The notes beneath the pieces were generated by a model that saw only the letters and a program-made list of their open reading frames with translations, was not told the origin of the DNA and made no database searches. The position numbers and the translations under genes are program-made. Source: an uncultured Micrococcaceae bacterium (GTDB taxonomy: Bacteria > Actinomycetota > Actinomycetes > Actinomycetales > Micrococcaceae). From it: a stretch of 64,000 bases of DNA. Numbering within the stretch: the stretch's first letter is position 1; the number at the start of each line of letters is the position of its first letter. Location of the stretch: contig CANNAD010000001.1 of the NCBI GenBank assembly GCA_947502645.1, positions 124,001-188,000 of the forward strand, read 5' to 3'. This document shows, piece after piece, positions 40,243-49,669 of the stretch.

Positions 40243-41460
40243 CTACGGCTTGTAGGTCGCCAGGAACGCCGCCAACCTGGTGATCGCCGATTCAATCACT
40301 TCAACGGAAGGAAGCGTGACCATCCGGAAGTGGTCCGGCCGTACCCAGTTGAAGGCCGTCCCGTGGGAGATCAGGATTTTCTGCTGCTTGAGAAGATCCA
40401 GCGCGAAGAGCTCGTCATTCTTGACCGGATAGACCTCAGGGTCCAGGCGCGGGAAGAGGTATAGGGCGCCCTGTGCCTGCTCACAACTCACGCCGGGGAT
40501 GGCGTTCAGCATTTCATAGGCTCTGTCCCGTTGGGCTTTGAGCCTGCCTCCGGGCAGAATCAGGTCCTCGATGCTCTGGTGTCCGCCAAGGGCCGTCTGG
40601 ATAGCGTGCTGCGCAGGGACATTCGCACACATGCGCATGTTCGCCAGGAGGTTGATGCCCTTGATGTAGTCCTCGGCATCACGCTTCGGGCCGGAGATGG
40701 CCATCCAACCACTGCGGTACCCGGCGATCCGGTACGCCTTGGACAAGCCGCTGTAGGTCAGGCACAGCACATCATCGCCGGCGAGTGCTGCGGTGTGAAC
40801 GTGGACTGCGTCGTCGTAAAGGATCTTTTCGTAGATTTCATCGGCGAAGACGATCAGGCCGTGCTTCCGGGCGAGATCCACAATTTTGCGGATGACTGAC
40901 TCCGGGTAGACCGCGCCGGTGGGGTTGTTCGGATTGATCAGGACGATGCCCTTGGTCTGGGGCGTGATCTTGGATTCGATGTCCTCGACGTCTGGCCACC
41001 AGTGCTGTTCTTCGTCGCACAGGTAATGTACTGCGGTGCCTCCGGCGAGACTGACCGACGCCGTCCATAGCGGGTAGTCGGGGCTGGGCACCAGGATTTC
41101 GTCGCCGTCGTTCAGCAGTGCCTGCAGGGAGAGCGTGATGAGTTCACTCACGCCGTTGCCCAGGTAGATGTCGTCTACGTCGTAGTTGAGCAGGCCGCGG
41201 CTCTGGTAGTACTGCACCACGGCTGTCCGGGCTGAGTAGATTCCCCGGGAGTCGCTGTAGCCCTGTGCGTTGGGGAGGTTCCGGATCATGTCCACGAGGA
41301 TGGAGTCGGGCGCCTCAAAGCCGAACGGTGCCGGGTTTCCGATGTTGAGCTTGAGGATCCTGTGGCCCTCTGCTTCCATCCGCTGCGCCTGTTCCAGGAC
41401 GGGGCCCCGGATGTCGTAGAGGACGTTGTGAAGCTTGTTTGACTGTGTGAACTCTGGCAT
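40243..41460 (-). CDS. PLP-dependent aminotransferase (AlaA-like)
   Basis: The 405-aa class I/II aminotransferase has the start MPEFTQSNKLHNVLYDIRGP shared with the alanine-type enzymes (AlaA/AlaT). The PLP lysine is in LTYSGLSKAYRIAGYRSGWM, and VLINPNNPTGAVYP and VFADEIYEKILYDD hold other cofactor contacts. It likely makes alanine from pyruvate using glutamate; substrate is inference from overall similarity. No operon partner is evident. Confidence 0.9.
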   Translation of the reverse strand: MPEFTQSNKLHNVLYDIRGPVLEQAQRMEAEGHRILKLNIGNPAPFGFEAPDSILVDMIRNLPNAQGYSDSRGIYSARTAVVQYYQSRGLLNYDVDDIYLGNGVSELITLSLQALLNDGDEILVPSPDYPLWTASVSLAGGTAVHYLCDEEQHWWPDVEDIESKITPQTKGIVLINPNNPTGAVYPESVIRKIVDLARKHGLIVFADEIYEKILYDDAVHVHTAALAGDDVLCLTYSGLSKAYRIAGYRSGWMAISGPKRDAEDYIKGINLLANMRMCANVPAQHAIQTALGGHQSIEDLILPGGRLKAQRDRAYEMLNAIPGVSCEQAQGALYLFPRLDPEVYPVKNDELFALDLLKQQKILISHGTAFNWVRPDHFRMVTLPSVEVIESAITRLAAFLATYKP

Positions 41461-41480
41461 TTATCCAGCATGCCACAGCA

Positions 41481-41517
41481 GGAAACAGGCACCCTCGACA
41501 TGACGGGCACCTGTTCC
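41481..41517 (-). terminator. weak hairpin behind the quaternary-amine ABC operon
   Basis: GGAAACAGGCACCC and GGGCACCTGTTCC pair imperfectly around a 10-base loop, 20 bases after the last stop of the operon. Confidence 0.35.
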
Positions 41518-41536
41518 CAGTGTGTCGGCGAAAAAT

Positions 41537-42499
41537 TTAGCCGGTGAAGCCGTTCTCATTCAGCCAGTCTTCGGCAGCGGCGGCAGGGCTCTGTTTCGCA
41601 TCCCCGCTGACGGCCTTGTTGAGTTCCATCAGGTCCTCGGTGGTGAGCTTGGAGGAGACCTTGTTCAGCACGTCAACACCCTTGTCTCCGAGAGCGTCCT
41701 TGTTGATCAGCGGCACCACCTGCTGGGCCAGGAAGTTGTTCTTGGGGTCCTCCAGAACCACGAGTGAGTTCTCTTCGATGGAGGGGGTGGTGGTGTAGAT
41801 GTCTGCAACCTGAACCTTGTTGGCGAGGAGCGCGTCCAGGGTTACCGCTCCACCGCCGTCGTTGATTCCCTCGAAGCTCTTCGGTACGCAGTCATAGTTC
41901 TCTTTCAGCCCCGGCAGGCCGTAGGCCCGCTCCGCGAAGGTGCTCGGTGCTGCGAAGACGAGCTGGTCGCAGACCTCACTCAGGTCTTCGATGGAGGTGA
42001 GGTCGTACTTTTCTGCGGTGGCCTGTGTGACAACCAGGGAGTCCTTGTTCTGCGCCTCAGCTGGCTCAAGGACGCCGAGGTTCACATCCGGGGACTTCTC
42101 CTCAAGTGCTTTCGGTAGCGCTTCCATGATCTCCGATGCACTCGAAGCCTCCGTGTCGGAGTCGGCGAAGAGCAGCAGGTTTCCGGTGTATTCAGGGATG
42201 ACGTCGATGGAGCCGTCCTGCAGAGCCTCGTAGTAGATTTCGCGGGAGCCGATGTTCAGCTTGGTGCTCGATTCAACCCCGGCCGATTCGAGTGCGCCGG
42301 AGTAGATTTCAGCGATGATCTGGCTTTCGGGAAAATCTGCGGATCCGACGACGACGGGACCGGACGTCGAGCCGCCGTCGCCTGAGCCTTCCTCCAGTGG
42401 ATCTCCGCTGGCTCCGCACGCGGTCAGGGCGAGCATCAACGCCATTCCTGACGCTGCTGCGATTGTCCGCTTCCGGGTCCGTGACGTGCTCTTGCTCAT
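41537..42499 (-). CDS. quaternary-amine-type ABC importer, substrate-binding lipoprotein (OpuBC/OsmF-like)
   Basis: A basic n-region (SKSTSRTRKRTIAAASG), a hydrophobic stretch and the lipobox LTAC mark a lipoprotein with the anchor cysteine near residue 28. The mature part has the family pattern VVGSADFPESQIIAEIYSGA, REIYYEALQDGSIDVIPEYT and LDALLANKVQVADIYTTTPS. These proteins bind glycine betaine, choline, carnitine or related solutes; the exact ligand was not read. The start overlaps the upstream permease by 4 bases. Last gene of a four-gene operon. Confidence 0.92.
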   Translation of the reverse strand: MSKSTSRTRKRTIAAASGMALMLALTACGASGDPLEEGSGDGGSTSGPVVVGSADFPESQIIAEIYSGALESAGVESSTKLNIGSREIYYEALQDGSIDVIPEYTGNLLLFADSDTEASSASEIMEALPKALEEKSPDVNLGVLEPAEAQNKDSLVVTQATAEKYDLTSIEDLSEVCDQLVFAAPSTFAERAYGLPGLKENYDCVPKSFEGINDGGGAVTLDALLANKVQVADIYTTTPSIEENSLVVLEDPKNNFLAQQVVPLINKDALGDKGVDVLNKVSSKLTTEDLMELNKAVSGDAKQSPAAAAEDWLNENGFTG

Positions 42500-43242
42500 G
42501 CGCTTCCTCCCTGTACGCTGTCCGCCATCTGGCGGGCAGCCGTCGTGTGTTCCGCCGGACGGCGAACTGTTCTAAGACCCCGCGGGGTTGCGTTGCGTTG
42601 TAGCACCATCATGAGGCCGTCCACGAGGGCGGCAACGATGGCGATGACCACCGCGCCGCCGAAGAGCTGGCCGCCGTCGCTGAGCTGCGACCCGTCGATA
42701 AGGTACTTTCCGAGGCCGCCGAGGTTAATATACGCAACGATAGCGGCGGTAGCGATGACCTGCAGGACGGCGGCACGGAATCCTCCGAGGATGACCTGCA
42801 GGCCGTTGGGAACTTCCACCCGGAAAAGTATCTGCAGTTCGGTCATTCCCATACTTCTCGCCGCATCGACGACGTTCGTATTTACGGACGAGATGCCGGC
42901 GTAGACCCCGGCGAGAATAGGTGGCACTGCGAGGAGCACCAGCGACCAGATGGGCGGCATGAGCCCGATTCCGGATAGGAGCACGAACAGGATCAGCATA
43001 CCGAGGGTGGGAAGCGCCCGCAGAATACCGGCGAGCGCCACAATGACCACTCGGCCCCTCCCCGTGTGGCCTACATAGAATCCGACGGGCACAGCGATTG
43101 CGGCCGCAATCAGGATGGTCAGACCGGTGTAGCCAAGGTGTTCGAGGGTCCGCACCGGGATTCCCGCTGGACCGGACCAGTTAGTCGGGTTCGTCAGCCA
43201 TTCGTAGATCTGGACGAGCACGTTGTTCGACGAATAGTCCAT
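42496..43242 (-). CDS. quaternary-amine-type ABC importer permease 2
   Basis: The 248-aa membrane protein has about six helices and the ATPase contact segment DAARSMGMTELQILFRVEVP. The start (VLVQIYEWLTNPTNWSGPAG) has a short outside segment with aromatic residues seen in OpuCD-like subunits. It shares one base with the stop of the other permease and forms the channel with it. The two permeases are the usual pair of the OpuC/OpuB type. Confidence 0.92.
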   Translation of the reverse strand: MDYSSNNVLVQIYEWLTNPTNWSGPAGIPVRTLEHLGYTGLTILIAAAIAVPVGFYVGHTGRGRVVIVALAGILRALPTLGMLILFVLLSGIGLMPPIWSLVLLAVPPILAGVYAGISSVNTNVVDAARSMGMTELQILFRVEVPNGLQVILGGFRAAVLQVIATAAIVAYINLGGLGKYLIDGSQLSDGGQLFGGAVVIAIVAALVDGLMMVLQRNATPRGLRTVRRPAEHTTAARQMADSVQGGSA

Positions 43243-43919
43243 CAGGCCTGCCCTCCAACACTCACGGGGGTGTTCCGCCGGGACGGCCGGATGCGGGTCC
43301 AGGGCGTGAGCACCCGTTCCAGGAGGACGAGCAGAAGGTCCATGATGAGGGCAAGGGTCAGCGTCAGAACGATTCCGACGACGATCTCTGTCACGAAGGA
43401 ACGGTTCAATCCGTCGGTGAAGAGGGTGCCAAGGCTGGAAATGCCGATGAGGGCTCCCACGCTGACGAGGGAAATGTTGCTGACGGAAATGACCCGTAGC
43501 CCGGCGATCAGCACGGGGATGGACAGTGGGAGGTCCACCGTGAGGAAACGTCTCAACGGCTTGTAGCCCATGGCCGTTGCTGCCTGCCGGACGTCGTCGT
43601 CCACTGAATCAAGGGCGTCCGCCGTGGAGCGAACCAGCAAGGCCACGGCGTAGATGGTGAGCGCGACGATCACGTTGATCATGTCCAGGACCTTCGTTCC
43701 CAGAAGTATGGGCAGCAGAACGAACAGGGCCAGCGACGGAACAGTGTAGAGCAGCGAGGAAGCACCAAGGATCAGTGTTCCAGCGGTCTTGTTGAGCCTG
43801 GCAAGCTGCGCCAGAGGGACGGCAACGACCACGCTGAGCACCAGCGGCAGTACGGACTGGTACAGGTGCAGACCCGTCAGCTCCAGCACGTAGTCGATGT
43901 TGGTGAGGAACCAGTCCAT
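43242..43919 (-). CDS. quaternary-amine-type ABC importer permease 1
   Basis: The 225-aa protein begins WFLTNIDYVLELTGLHLYQS, typical of OpuCB. The ATPase contact loop reads DDDVRQAATAMGYKPLRRFL. About six helices are present. It starts one base after the stop of the ATPase gene, so the four genes are tightly packed and surely one transcript. Confidence 0.92.
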   Translation of the reverse strand: MDWFLTNIDYVLELTGLHLYQSVLPLVLSVVVAVPLAQLARLNKTAGTLILGASSLLYTVPSLALFVLLPILLGTKVLDMINVIVALTIYAVALLVRSTADALDSVDDDVRQAATAMGYKPLRRFLTVDLPLSIPVLIAGLRVISVSNISLVSVGALIGISSLGTLFTDGLNRSFVTEIVVGIVLTLTLALIMDLLLVLLERVLTPWTRIRPSRRNTPVSVGGQA

Positions 43920-43920
43920 G

Positions 43921-45057
43921 TCAGACCGCCGTGTGGTGGATTGACCGCGCTCTTTCGAGCCGCGCTGCGTCGATCAGGTCCATGATTTCGGTGGGGTGGA
44001 CAACGCCGACCAGGCGGCCGTCGTCGTCGACCGCCACTCCCCTGCCCGACGGTGATGAGAGGCCGGCGTCCAGCGCCTGCCGGAGTGTATCGCCGTGCTG
44101 GTAGAGGGAACCGCCAGGTACGAGGTCCTCAGCGTTCCGGATGTTGTCGCGCTCGTTCTCGGGAACCCAGCCCTTCGGCCGGTTGTCCGCGTCAACAGCC
44201 AGCGTCCATCCATCGCCGACGCGGACCGCAGGATCGACGAGTTGTTCCACGAAAATGGTGGGTACGTCATGCAGTGGCACGCTGCTTCCGTCCTGGAAAG
44301 CCAGGTGGCGGAAGCCGCGGTCCCGGCCGACAAATCCCGCCACGAAACTGTCAACGGGCGCGCGCAGGATTTCCTCAGGCGGAGCGTATTGAGCCAGCCG
44401 GCCGCCGACGTCGAACACGGCCACTTTGTCTCCCAGGGTCACCGCTTCATCAATGTCATGGGTGACGAAGACAATGGTTTTGGACAGATCGCGCTGCAGC
44501 CGCAGCAATTCCTGCTGCAGCTCGGCGCGGACCACCGGATCCACAGCGCTGAACGGTTCATCCATGAGGAGGATCGGCGGATCCGCCGCCAAAGCACGCG
44601 CAACGCCTACACGCTGCTGCTGCCCGCCAGAGAGCTGCGCGGGGTAACGCTTGCCGAGTTCGGGTGCGAGCCCAACGATTTCCAGCAGCTCCAGTGCGCG
44701 CTGCCTGGAGCTATGACGGGATACGCCGTTGAGCCGGGGGACGGTCGCAATGTTGTCCACGACGCTGCGATGAGGCAGAAGGCCCGAGGACTGCATGACA
44801 TAACCCATGGAGCGTCGAAGCTGGGACGGTTCCTGCCCTGAAATGTTCTGTCCGTCGACGAGTATAGTTCCCGTCGTCGGATCCACCATGCGGTTGATCA
44901 TCCGCAGCGATGTTGTTTTTCCGCAGCCGGACGGACCCACAAATACTGTGACAGCACCGCGGCCGATGTCCATACTCAAATCCTCGACGGCGGGGGTCCC
45001 CGGGCCGTACGACTTGGTCACGCTGTGAAATTCGATCATGGCTCCGGGACCTGGCAT
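43921..45057 (-). CDS. quaternary-amine-type ABC importer, ATPase with CBS region
   Basis: The start at 45057 (MPGPGAMIEFHSVTKSYGPG) is supported by GAGGGAAAG upstream and gives 378 aa; the track's 45189 is too long. Walker A is FVGPSGCGKTTSLRMINR, the signature LSGGQQQRVGVARAL and Walker B ILLMDEPFSAVDP. After about residue 245 come two CBS-like segments (DAGLSSPSGRGVAVDDDGRL with VGVVHPTEIMDLI), which in OpuA-type transporters sense ionic strength. Osmotic control of uptake is therefore plausible. First gene of the operon. Confidence 0.93.
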   Translation of the reverse strand: MPGPGAMIEFHSVTKSYGPGTPAVEDLSMDIGRGAVTVFVGPSGCGKTTSLRMINRMVDPTTGTILVDGQNISGQEPSQLRRSMGYVMQSSGLLPHRSVVDNIATVPRLNGVSRHSSRQRALELLEIVGLAPELGKRYPAQLSGGQQQRVGVARALAADPPILLMDEPFSAVDPVVRAELQQELLRLQRDLSKTIVFVTHDIDEAVTLGDKVAVFDVGGRLAQYAPPEEILRAPVDSFVAGFVGRDRGFRHLAFQDGSSVPLHDVPTIFVEQLVDPAVRVGDGWTLAVDADNRPKGWVPENERDNIRNAEDLVPGGSLYQHGDTLRQALDAGLSSPSGRGVAVDDDGRLVGVVHPTEIMDLIDAARLERARSIHHTAV

Positions 45058-45136
45058 AGCGTTGCTTTCCCTCGACGACGTGGGGCACTTCTGAGCCGAG
45101 TCTAGCGGCGGCGCCACAGCTCGTACAGCTGATATG

Positions 45137-46363
45137 TCACCGTACGCGGCGTGCCGCAAACCCTGCCAGCGCGAGGCAGGCCACCGCAATCACGGCTGAG
45201 AAGAACGCCACCGAAGCGGGCAATCCCCAGACGCCCGCAGCTGCACCAAGGCCAAGGACCGGCAGTGCGCTCCCCAGGTAGGTGATGACGTAGAGCATGC
45301 TGATGATCTGCGCGTGACGCGAACTTTCCACCTTGAGCGCGACGTCGTTAAACGCAACCCGGAATGCAAAGCCCTGACCTGCCCCCGCGGCAATGCACGC
45401 GACGATGAGCAGTGGCAGGCTTCCGAGCAGGCCAGCGACGGGGATGAGAGTTACACCAGCAGCCATGACACAGAGCCCGATGGGGATGATGAAACGGCCG
45501 CGCATGGCAATGAGCTGGCTGACAGCCGAGGCCATGAGGACGAGTGCGGCGAGAAGACCGACGGAAGCCGGAGTGCTGGCGTTGGCAATGTCAGCGAAGT
45601 ACGTGGGCGCGAGGCTCAGGGTGAATCCGAAGACGGAAAAGCTCACGAAACCGATGATCGACGCCATCCAGAACGTGGAACTCGCCTCTTTCGAGACCGA
45701 AGGCATCCGCGGCTTCAGTGCCTTCATGGGTCCTTCGACCGCCGGGCTGATAGCCGGTCGCGCTTTGAGCACGAGCAACGGAATCAGCACCAGGACCAGG
45801 ACGGTCACATGTAGTTGGAAAGGGACCCGAGTGGGGTCCGGAAAAATGCTGAGCAAACCGCCGATAACCGGCCCCGCGGCGACACCGCCGGCGGATGCAA
45901 GAAGCGTGAATCGTGACGCCCACTCGGGTCGATGCGGAAGCATCTCGCGCAAGGCAGCAGAGCTGGCGCCCGTCGCCAGAGCAACCGATGCGCCCTGCAG
46001 CCCGCGGCCAAGGCAGAGAGCCAGCAGCCCGTCCGCCGTCGAGAACACCATTCCGCCAATAATCCCGACGACGACGGCCAGGACCAGCGCTGCCCGCCTG
46101 CCAATGTGGTCGGACCAGTGCCCCACAGTCAGAAGCCCTGCGATGAGGGCTAGCACGTAGGTGGAGAAGGCAACCGTAACGTGGAATGCGCTCAGCCCGA
46201 GTTTCGCCTGTAGCAGCGGATATATGGGCGTTGCGAGGTTCGCTCCGATGAGGAGTACGGAAAAAACCAGTCCGGCAAGGACCAGCCGGACCGTTATCGA
46301 TGCGTCCCAGCCCCAGCGGTCGGCGATCACGGGACGCATTCGAAGTTCACTGATGACCGTCAA
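45137..46363 (-). CDS. MFS transporter (drug/metabolite exporter type)
   Basis: Twelve hydrophobic segments over 408 aa, with the motif-A-like sequence GHWSDHIGRRAALVLAVVVG after helix 2 and LGRGLQGASVALATGASSAA in helices 4-5, place it in the major facilitator superfamily. The central loop (about 205-230) is polar and basic. The ligand is unknown. It is divergent from an Lrp/AsnC regulator, and a palindrome lies between them, so the regulator probably controls this exporter; amino acid or amine export would fit. Confidence 0.88.
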   Translation of the reverse strand: MTVISELRMRPVIADRWGWDASITVRLVLAGLVFSVLLIGANLATPIYPLLQAKLGLSAFHVTVAFSTYVLALIAGLLTVGHWSDHIGRRAALVLAVVVGIIGGMVFSTADGLLALCLGRGLQGASVALATGASSAALREMLPHRPEWASRFTLLASAGGVAAGPVIGGLLSIFPDPTRVPFQLHVTVLVLVLIPLLVLKARPAISPAVEGPMKALKPRMPSVSKEASSTFWMASIIGFVSFSVFGFTLSLAPTYFADIANASTPASVGLLAALVLMASAVSQLIAMRGRFIIPIGLCVMAAGVTLIPVAGLLGSLPLLIVACIAAGAGQGFAFRVAFNDVALKVESSRHAQIISMLYVITYLGSALPVLGLGAAAGVWGLPASVAFFSAVIAVACLALAGFAARRVR

Positions 46364-46445
46364 AACAGCTCACTTTCCAGACGTCACGGGTAGTCTTGTC
46401 TATAGTGAATGATTCCTACCAATGAATCCGTTCCAGATCCGAAAT

Positions 46446-46462
46446 TTGATCATCGTGATCAA
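46446..46462. promoter_or_regulatory. palindromic operator between MFS and Lrp-type genes
   Basis: TTGATCA-TCG-TGATCAA is a perfect 7-base inverted repeat, 34 bases before the start of the regulator and 82 before the exporter. Its size and position fit an Lrp/AsnC binding site. Confidence 0.65.
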
Positions 46463-46496
46463 TCTGAGTAGATACAACTAATCTGGAGTGATCGTC

Positions 46497-46970
46497 GTGA
46501 GCAAACTCGACTCCCTCGACCTGAAGCTGCTGCTCGAACTCATCCGTGACCCCCGCGCGCAGATCGGCGAACTCAGTGAACTGCTCGGCGTCGCCCGGAA
46601 CACCGCTCAGGCACGGATCCGCCGGCTCCTGAGGGCCGGAGCCCTCCGTCATGGGGGCAGAGAACTCGACCTGGCAACGCTGGAGTACGACGTCGCAGCT
46701 TTCGTCACCCTTGAGGTGGTGCACCGCGAGCTCGACGGCGTGATCTCCTCGTTGAGGACGCTCGCCCAGGTCCTGGAGGTTCATGAGATCTCCGGCCGCG
46801 GCGACGTCTGGTGCCGGGTAGTAGCCTCTGACACCCACAACCTGCAGACCGTGCTTCGCGCCATCCTGCGGATCAAGGGCGTCATACGCTCGGAGACCGT
46901 GCTTGTTCTCCACGAACACATCCCCTACCGGACCGAACCTCTCCTCCGGAAACTGACGGGCACCCATTGA
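46497..46970 (+). CDS. Lrp/AsnC-family transcriptional regulator
   Basis: An N-terminal helix-turn-helix (LDSLDLKLLLELIRDPRAQI with LSELLGVARNTAQARIRRLL) is followed by the RAM/AsnC ligand domain from about residue 70 (FVTLEVVHRELDGVISSLRT, HEISGRGDVWCRVVASDTHN). GTG at 46497 is preferred because GGAG lies 8 nt upstream; the track start at 46488 overlaps that site. The expected ligand is an amino acid. It likely controls itself and the divergent MFS gene through the palindrome at 46446. Confidence 0.9.
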   Translation: MSKLDSLDLKLLLELIRDPRAQIGELSELLGVARNTAQARIRRLLRAGALRHGGRELDLATLEYDVAAFVTLEVVHRELDGVISSLRTLAQVLEVHEISGRGDVWCRVVASDTHNLQTVLRAILRIKGVIRSETVLVLHEHIPYRTEPLLRKLTGTH

Positions 46971-47015
46971 CGCGTCACCCCTGGTTTGCTCCAGTGGGCG
47001 TGGGCAGATAAGACT

Positions 47016-48752
47016 ATGGACATGGCCGATTCCGGATACCGAACCGACCGGCTCGAGGCTTTGCTCGCCGGGGACGGCAATCAACACGAGCCGACCACCC
47101 CGCTGGAGTACCTCCATCGGGGTTACGAACTGGCTTTCAGCGACCGCCCGGAGGCGGCGATTGACTCTGCCCAGGAAGCGTTGCGCACCGCAGAACCCTC
47201 CAGCGATCTTCGGCTGCGCATACTGGCCTTCATGGTTTCCCTGCTCCTGGGTGAAGGACACAGCGACAAGGCACAGGAACTCTTCGACGAACGGCTGGAG
47301 CTGCTCTCCACCATGGGCAGGGACGTTCAGCAGGAGGTGGAGGACCGGCTAGGGCTGATGCTTTTTCGGGAAGCCACCATCGAGGAACTGCCCATCCTGG
47401 CAGTGGAGCTCGAGACACAGACGGCGGCAGACGCCCCCGCCGCTGTTCTGGCTGACCTCTCCTTCGCCGTCGGCGCGGCACATTCATCCGGCGCATCGCA
47501 TATGGAAGCCACGATCCTCATGCGTTCAGCCGCTGAATACTACCGCGAGGATGACAACAGCGACGGCGAGGCAGCCGCACTCATGTACCTTTCCGGCAGT
47601 CTGATGGCCCTCGGCGACGAAGACCGCGCAGTGGAGGTCATCGGCCGGGCACTCGAACTTCCGGCGACGCCGACGATCCATGCATCTGTGCTGATGCTTC
47701 GCGCGCGAACCGGTTTCGGCACCCCCTCGCGCGCAGAGCGGGCCATCGACGACGCCATCTCCGCCCTGGAGATCTATCAGAGTGCAGGGATCCGGCAGGG
47801 CGCCATCGCGGCGGCTGCGACGGCGGGGCAGGAACTCCTGGAGCTCGACGAACCCTCCGACGCCGCCCTGGCACTGCGGATTGCAGCCGATGAGGCGGAG
47901 CGAGGCGAGCACCCCACCCTTCCCATCCTCCGGCTCAACCTCGGCAATGCCCTCTTGCAGTCCGCAGAGTACGCGGGCGCGATGTCCAACCTGTCGGATG
48001 CCCAACGACTCCTAAGCGTGGGCGGAAACCCTCCGGAACAACTCGCCAACGCCCTGTCCGGACTGGGTCACGCCCAACGCCACACAGGGCTCGACGACGA
48101 GGCTCTCGCCACCTGGCAGGAAGCAGCTGAGCTCTTCGAAACAGCAGGTCAGTTCGCTGAACAGGCACAGATCCTGGTCTCCATGGGAACCCTGCTGGCC
48201 AAGGGCGGCCGGCTGGATTCGGCGCTCGTCTCCTTCGAGGCCGCCGTTGTCGCAGCACGGCGTGAAGAGGCAAATCCGCTGGCGCTCCCCCAGGCCCTGC
48301 ACACCTGTGGTTACGCGCGGTGCGAAGCGGGCGATGCGCTCGGGCTCGTGGAACTCGATGAAGCCATCGAGCTGTCCAAAAAACTCAATACCCCGTGGCT
48401 CGTGGCGGACTTCACGGATTCTCGGGCACGCGGTCTCTTCACGCTCAATCGCCATGTCGAAGCGATTGCCTGCGCTCTCGAGGCAGCAGACATGTTCTCG
48501 GAAGCAGGAGACTACTCAGCTGCCGGGAACGCAGAACTGCTCGCGGGCCAGGTGCTCCTGTCACAGCATCAAGCCGCTGAGGCAGAAGCAATCCTCCGCA
48601 ACGCCATTGGTCACATGACGGAAGACTCAGGGCTCCGGGTAGCGGCGTGGACCGCCATCTCCGAGGCCTTGGACCAGCTGGAACGCCCCGAGGAAGCCGA
48701 AGCCGCCAGGGCGCAGGCAGCCGGCATTGCTGACGACCCGGACAACGTCTAA
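47016..48752 (+). CDS. tetratricopeptide-repeat protein
   Basis: The protein is almost wholly alpha-helical with about a dozen TPR-like helix pairs. Examples are YLHRGYELAFSDRPEAAIDS, NALSGLGHAQRHTGLDDEAL, ILVSMGTLLAKGGRLDSALV and IACALEAADMFSEAGDYSAA. There is no signal peptide, membrane helix or added catalytic domain, so it is a cytosolic scaffold or adaptor. The ATG at 47016 or 47022 is more likely than the track's 46986; TAAGAC just upstream may be a leaderless -10 box. The partner is unknown. The AlaX-like gene follows 36 bases later. Confidence 0.82.
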   Translation: MDMADSGYRTDRLEALLAGDGNQHEPTTPLEYLHRGYELAFSDRPEAAIDSAQEALRTAEPSSDLRLRILAFMVSLLLGEGHSDKAQELFDERLELLSTMGRDVQQEVEDRLGLMLFREATIEELPILAVELETQTAADAPAAVLADLSFAVGAAHSSGASHMEATILMRSAAEYYREDDNSDGEAAALMYLSGSLMALGDEDRAVEVIGRALELPATPTIHASVLMLRARTGFGTPSRAERAIDDAISALEIYQSAGIRQGAIAAAATAGQELLELDEPSDAALALRIAADEAERGEHPTLPILRLNLGNALLQSAEYAGAMSNLSDAQRLLSVGGNPPEQLANALSGLGHAQRHTGLDDEALATWQEAAELFETAGQFAEQAQILVSMGTLLAKGGRLDSALVSFEAAVVAARREEANPLALPQALHTCGYARCEAGDALGLVELDEAIELSKKLNTPWLVADFTDSRARGLFTLNRHVEAIACALEAADMFSEAGDYSAAGNAELLAGQVLLSQHQAAEAEAILRNAIGHMTEDSGLRVAAWTAISEALDQLERPEEAEAARAQAAGIADDPDNV

Positions 48753-48788
48753 CCACTCGCTGCAACCACCACCAAGAGAAGAGGCACC

Positions 48789-49652
48789 ATGACCCTGCCC
48801 TCCCAGGACACGCTTGTCACCTACCCCACCGGGACAACGCGCGACGACGCCGTCGTCCTCCATGTTCAGGAGCGGGAGGATGGCACCGCCGTCGTGCTCC
48901 TCGACTCGACTCCCGCCCACCCCGTTGACGCCGGGTGGCCGGACCAGGGTCCTGACCACGGCAGCCTGCTCGCGGGTGAGCGGGAACTGGACCTCGTGGA
49001 CTGCATCGTGGGCGCAACCGATGGGAACGAGCTATTCCTGGGCAGCGAGATTCCCGTCTCCAAGGGCACCGAGGGATGGAGTTTCGTGGTGTGTCACGTG
49101 GTGCAGGGAACAGCGCCGTCAGAGGGCAGCACCGTCTCCGTCGTCATTGACGAGGCACACAGGAACGCCCTGTCCGCAGGCCACACCGCCTGTCACGCAG
49201 CCTCGCTGGCCCTGAACCAGGCAACTGCCGGGCTGTGGAAGAAAGAAGTCCGCGCTGATGCGCTGGGATCACCGGACTTTGACGGCCTGGCCATCAGCAG
49301 CTCAACGATCACCGCGCACGGCTCCGTCGATGTGTACCGCATGGGAAAATCTCTTCGCCGCAAAGGATTTGTCACCCAGGACCTGGCCGTGGAGGACGTA
49401 CAGTCAGCGGTCAACAGCACACTGGCTGAGTGGGTTGCGTCCGGGGCGGACGTGACGATTGAACGGGACGGTGAGCTGCTAACCGACCGCCGCTACTGGA
49501 CCTGCACGCTCCCAGACGGAACGGCCCGCATCCCGTGCGGAGGAACCCACGCTGGCTCGCTCGCTGAATTCACAGCGATCACCGTGGCTCTCGAGTTGGA
49601 TGACGACGGCGGAACACCGGTGCTGCGTATGGTCACCAGCGCAGCACAGTGA
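48789..49652 (+). CDS. AlaX-like alanyl-tRNA editing hydrolase
   Basis: The two metal-binding motifs of the alanyl-tRNA synthetase editing domain are present: SAGHTACHAASLAL (HxxxH) and RIPCGGTHAGSLAEF (CxxxH). Such free-standing proteins remove serine or glycine wrongly attached to tRNA-Ala. At 287 aa it matches long AlaX forms, and the N-terminal 110 residues correspond to the beta-barrel domain. A purine-rich AAGAGAAGAGG precedes the ATG as ribosome site. It follows the TPR gene closely and may be co-transcribed. Confidence 0.87.
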   Translation: MTLPSQDTLVTYPTGTTRDDAVVLHVQEREDGTAVVLLDSTPAHPVDAGWPDQGPDHGSLLAGERELDLVDCIVGATDGNELFLGSEIPVSKGTEGWSFVVCHVVQGTAPSEGSTVSVVIDEAHRNALSAGHTACHAASLALNQATAGLWKKEVRADALGSPDFDGLAISSSTITAHGSVDVYRMGKSLRRKGFVTQDLAVEDVQSAVNSTLAEWVASGADVTIERDGELLTDRRYWTCTLPDGTARIPCGGTHAGSLAEFTAITVALELDDDGGTPVLRMVTSAAQ

Positions 49653-49669
49653 TCAGCGCCGTGCAGTGA

